From: Rhizopus arrhizus
Taxonomy: Eukaryota > Mucoromycota > Mucoromycetes > Mucorales > Rhizopodaceae
Direction: 5' to 3'
DNA: 64,000 nucleotides
Assembly: GCA_024220505.1 (NCBI GenBank)
Contig: JAKZZE010000009.1
Span: forward strand, 754,001 to 818,000
Part shown: in pieces, positions 62,125-64,000 of the stretch
How positions within the stretch are numbered: the stretch's first letter is position 1
Layout of the letters: each line of letters begins with the position of its first letter
Notes under the pieces: generated by a model
What the model was told of the DNA's origin: nothing
The model's database searches: none
What the model saw: only the letters and a program-made list of their open reading frames with translations
Made by a program: the position numbers and the translations under genes

Positions 62125-63941
62125 GAAAGAAAAAGTGATATTAACCTCTTTTTTTTTTATGTGGTAATTTCAGTCACATTATTTTGCTTCTTTGTAAATA
62201 ATAATGTTTCATGCTATGGAGTCTATTTCCTCAGTTTTATTAGGATTGATTCTTTCGAAGATATAAGTAGTTGAAGCTTTTCCCACTTGGCATTATACTT
62301 TATAATATGACCATTTGAAGCAAAATCAAGTTTAATCTTGGTCAACAAATTACATGAAAGTAAGAGATAGATCACTAATTGGCAGCCTTTTTAGAAAGCC
62401 AACACACTCAGTAGCGAAAGGCTAATATTTCTGAACCATAAAAAGGCTATGCATTAACCAAATTTTTTAAAGTGTTATTTAATTGAAGATTGAAATGGTG
62501 ATGTCTTTTTGATTTTCTAATTGGCATAAATGAATTGATATAAAATGAACCAAAAGCTTCTCAAGTCAAGCAAGGGGCTTGAAATTAAGCAACCTTTTGT
62601 GTTCATAGGTAACAATGCAGTGGTTTGACAGACATTTAATGACGGCAATAATTGAACGTTGGTGACACTTGTAAAGTGTGCACAAAATAGATCAAGAAAG
62701 GTCACAGGAAAGGAGAGCTGAAGTGGATATGCCATTATTGTCAATGATAAATGAAGTGCGCTAATTTAATCTGAATCTAAAGAAAATGACATTTAATCAA
62801 ACATTCTTATTGCTCTCACAAATAAAACTTATTGTGCCTGAATACCATCTTGTGTAAGCAGCATATAATTTCTTTCTTATTTAAGGCTGTATTCTATTTA
62901 AGATAAATTAGTAAATAACATTGTATGGCTTTATGCTCCAACAAATAAAAACACTGGCTTTCTTCTTGATGAATAAAAAAGTGCTATAAGAATTATAGAG
63001 AAAAGAAAGCGTCATACAAAGCAGAAGCGAAAGTTTCATTGTATTACGATGTTGAAGTATGCTATGTCTCTATGAATTATGATTTCTTTTGTCTTTCTTG
63101 GTTGCTGTAGTCAAGCTCAACGAAGTCTGATGTCACAAACTTGAAAATGTATTCTATACATACCGATAAGTTATTTACTTTGTTATAGTATGAATTGATA
63201 GTATTTTAGTTTTAGGATTCAGAGTCAGATCGCTTCTGACATTTCTGTTACTTGTGTTTTTTTTTATGAGCTCCATTATAACACGATGCTATCGCATTTC
63301 ATGTTTGTGCTTGTTTTAGATAAATTGATTACTAAGTCATGTAATTAATGTTGATTTTGTCCAAAGGAGAGTACTTTATTAATTTATATAAATACATATT
63401 ATATTGTGTCCACTGTCTTTTTCGCTCAATCGTTCTTACTAGTAGTTCAATGAAGTTGAAAACCCCTAGTAAATGGGTTAGATTTCTGATTACGGATGTT
63501 TATCAGATGGCTGTATTCCTTGAGATTGTATCTATTATTTTCATATTGCAGTGAGTTTGTTGGAACATCAATCCTAAAAAAAAAAAGTAGCATCCACTTG
63601 TATGCTGCCAAGTATACCTCTTTGCAGCCTGACAATTTTAGAATACATTTCCTGTATTCATTATGCCCCTAAAGTCAATTTTGTACAAAAAGCAGAAGCC
63701 TTGGGCGTTACACAGACAAGTATAACCTTCAAAATGTTGATAATTCTTTCCATCGCTCATTTGTAAAAGTAAAAATAAATAAAAGAATCCAACTATGGCC
63801 TTCATGTAAGAAAAGAGGTCATTTATTATTTGATTAGGTAACTGTAGAATGTTATTTTCCTACTCTGACAAGCTTATTTATTTGAGAGAAAAAGCATTTT
63901 TTGGGTTACTGACCGTAATTTGACAGTTAAGCCTATCTATT

Positions 63942-63952
63942 CCCCCCCCCCC
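63942..63952 (+). repeat. C11 homopolymer
   Basis: Eleven consecutive C in otherwise AT-rich sequence. Confidence 0.9.
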
Positions 63953-64000
63953 TGCAAATTAACTGAATGACTTTTGTAACTAGAAAATTATAGATTCATG

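Larger units (their letters stand above)
59636..64000. other. Long region without a supported gene
   Basis: AT-rich, with scattered short frames. Between about 60600 and 61870 the minus strand has GC-richer, coding-like pieces in several broken frames (for instance FSIEEPSGILSRDKRALLK near 60740, DPETGSHYEIDIGI near 61230, KSNVKTMMIHTDFQQSSVHC near 61700). They look like a decayed gene or element that I cannot name. Also present are an A24 run (62101-62124) and a C11 run (63942-63952). Confidence 0.4.

Overview
The window looks like nuclear DNA of a filamentous fungus, most likely an early-diverging one of the Mucoromycota (Mucorales type). It is AT-rich, with many short GT-AG introns of about 40-60 bases, long poly(T)/poly(A) runs, and the conserved genes of a free-living fungus. 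The species is inferred, not proven. Gene models were assembled by eye: exon joins were kept only where the reading phase matched and the protein followed a known family.

Layout. 0-10.4 kb: the 3' part of a DusA-type tRNA-dihydrouridine synthase, mitochondrial ribosomal protein bL34m, a CDF zinc transporter, an unknown acidic protein, a stretch with relics (a zinc-knuckle fragment like those of reverse transcriptases and a U6 snRNA-like sequence), a reticulon, a 2H-phosphoesterase-like protein and the core spliceosomal protein SmF. 10.6-12.5 kb: a decayed CYP51 (lanosterol 14-alpha-demethylase) copy. 12.7-26.8 kb: a Ubp8/USP22-type deubiquitinase, an SRPK-type SR-protein kinase and a very large DOCK-family Rac/Rho exchange factor (about 2514 aa). 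26.8-35 kb: sparse, with a Tc1/mariner transposase relic, an unidentified multi-exon gene and phosphatidylinositol synthase. 35-40.5 kb: a DUF202 membrane protein, an inositol hexakisphosphate kinase, UDP-glucuronate decarboxylase, a Dap1/MAPR haem protein and a small unknown gene. 41.7-50 kb: the mitoribosomal protein Mrp51, pyruvate kinase, a SAM methyltransferase and EF-1alpha. 51.2-59.6 kb: an alpha/beta hydrolase of the Eht1/YheT family, a SAP30BP/HCNGP-like protein, a heat-shock-factor-type regulator, a small orphan, a Sis1-type J-protein and an Slp1/SUCO-type SUN-domain protein. 59.6-64 kb: no gene I can support.

The genes do not form one pathway. Neighbours with a possible link are DUF202 plus IP6 kinase (polyphosphate and inositol-pyrophosphate signalling). 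Genes for spliceosome function (SmF, SRPK) sit beside a possible U6 relic. No tRNA, rRNA or CRISPR array was seen. Points worth checking are the CYP51 pseudogene, the U6-like locus with an altered ACAGAGA box, a GC-AG intron in the SUN gene, two homopolymer frame breaks, and two convergent genes whose stop codons lie 8 bases apart.
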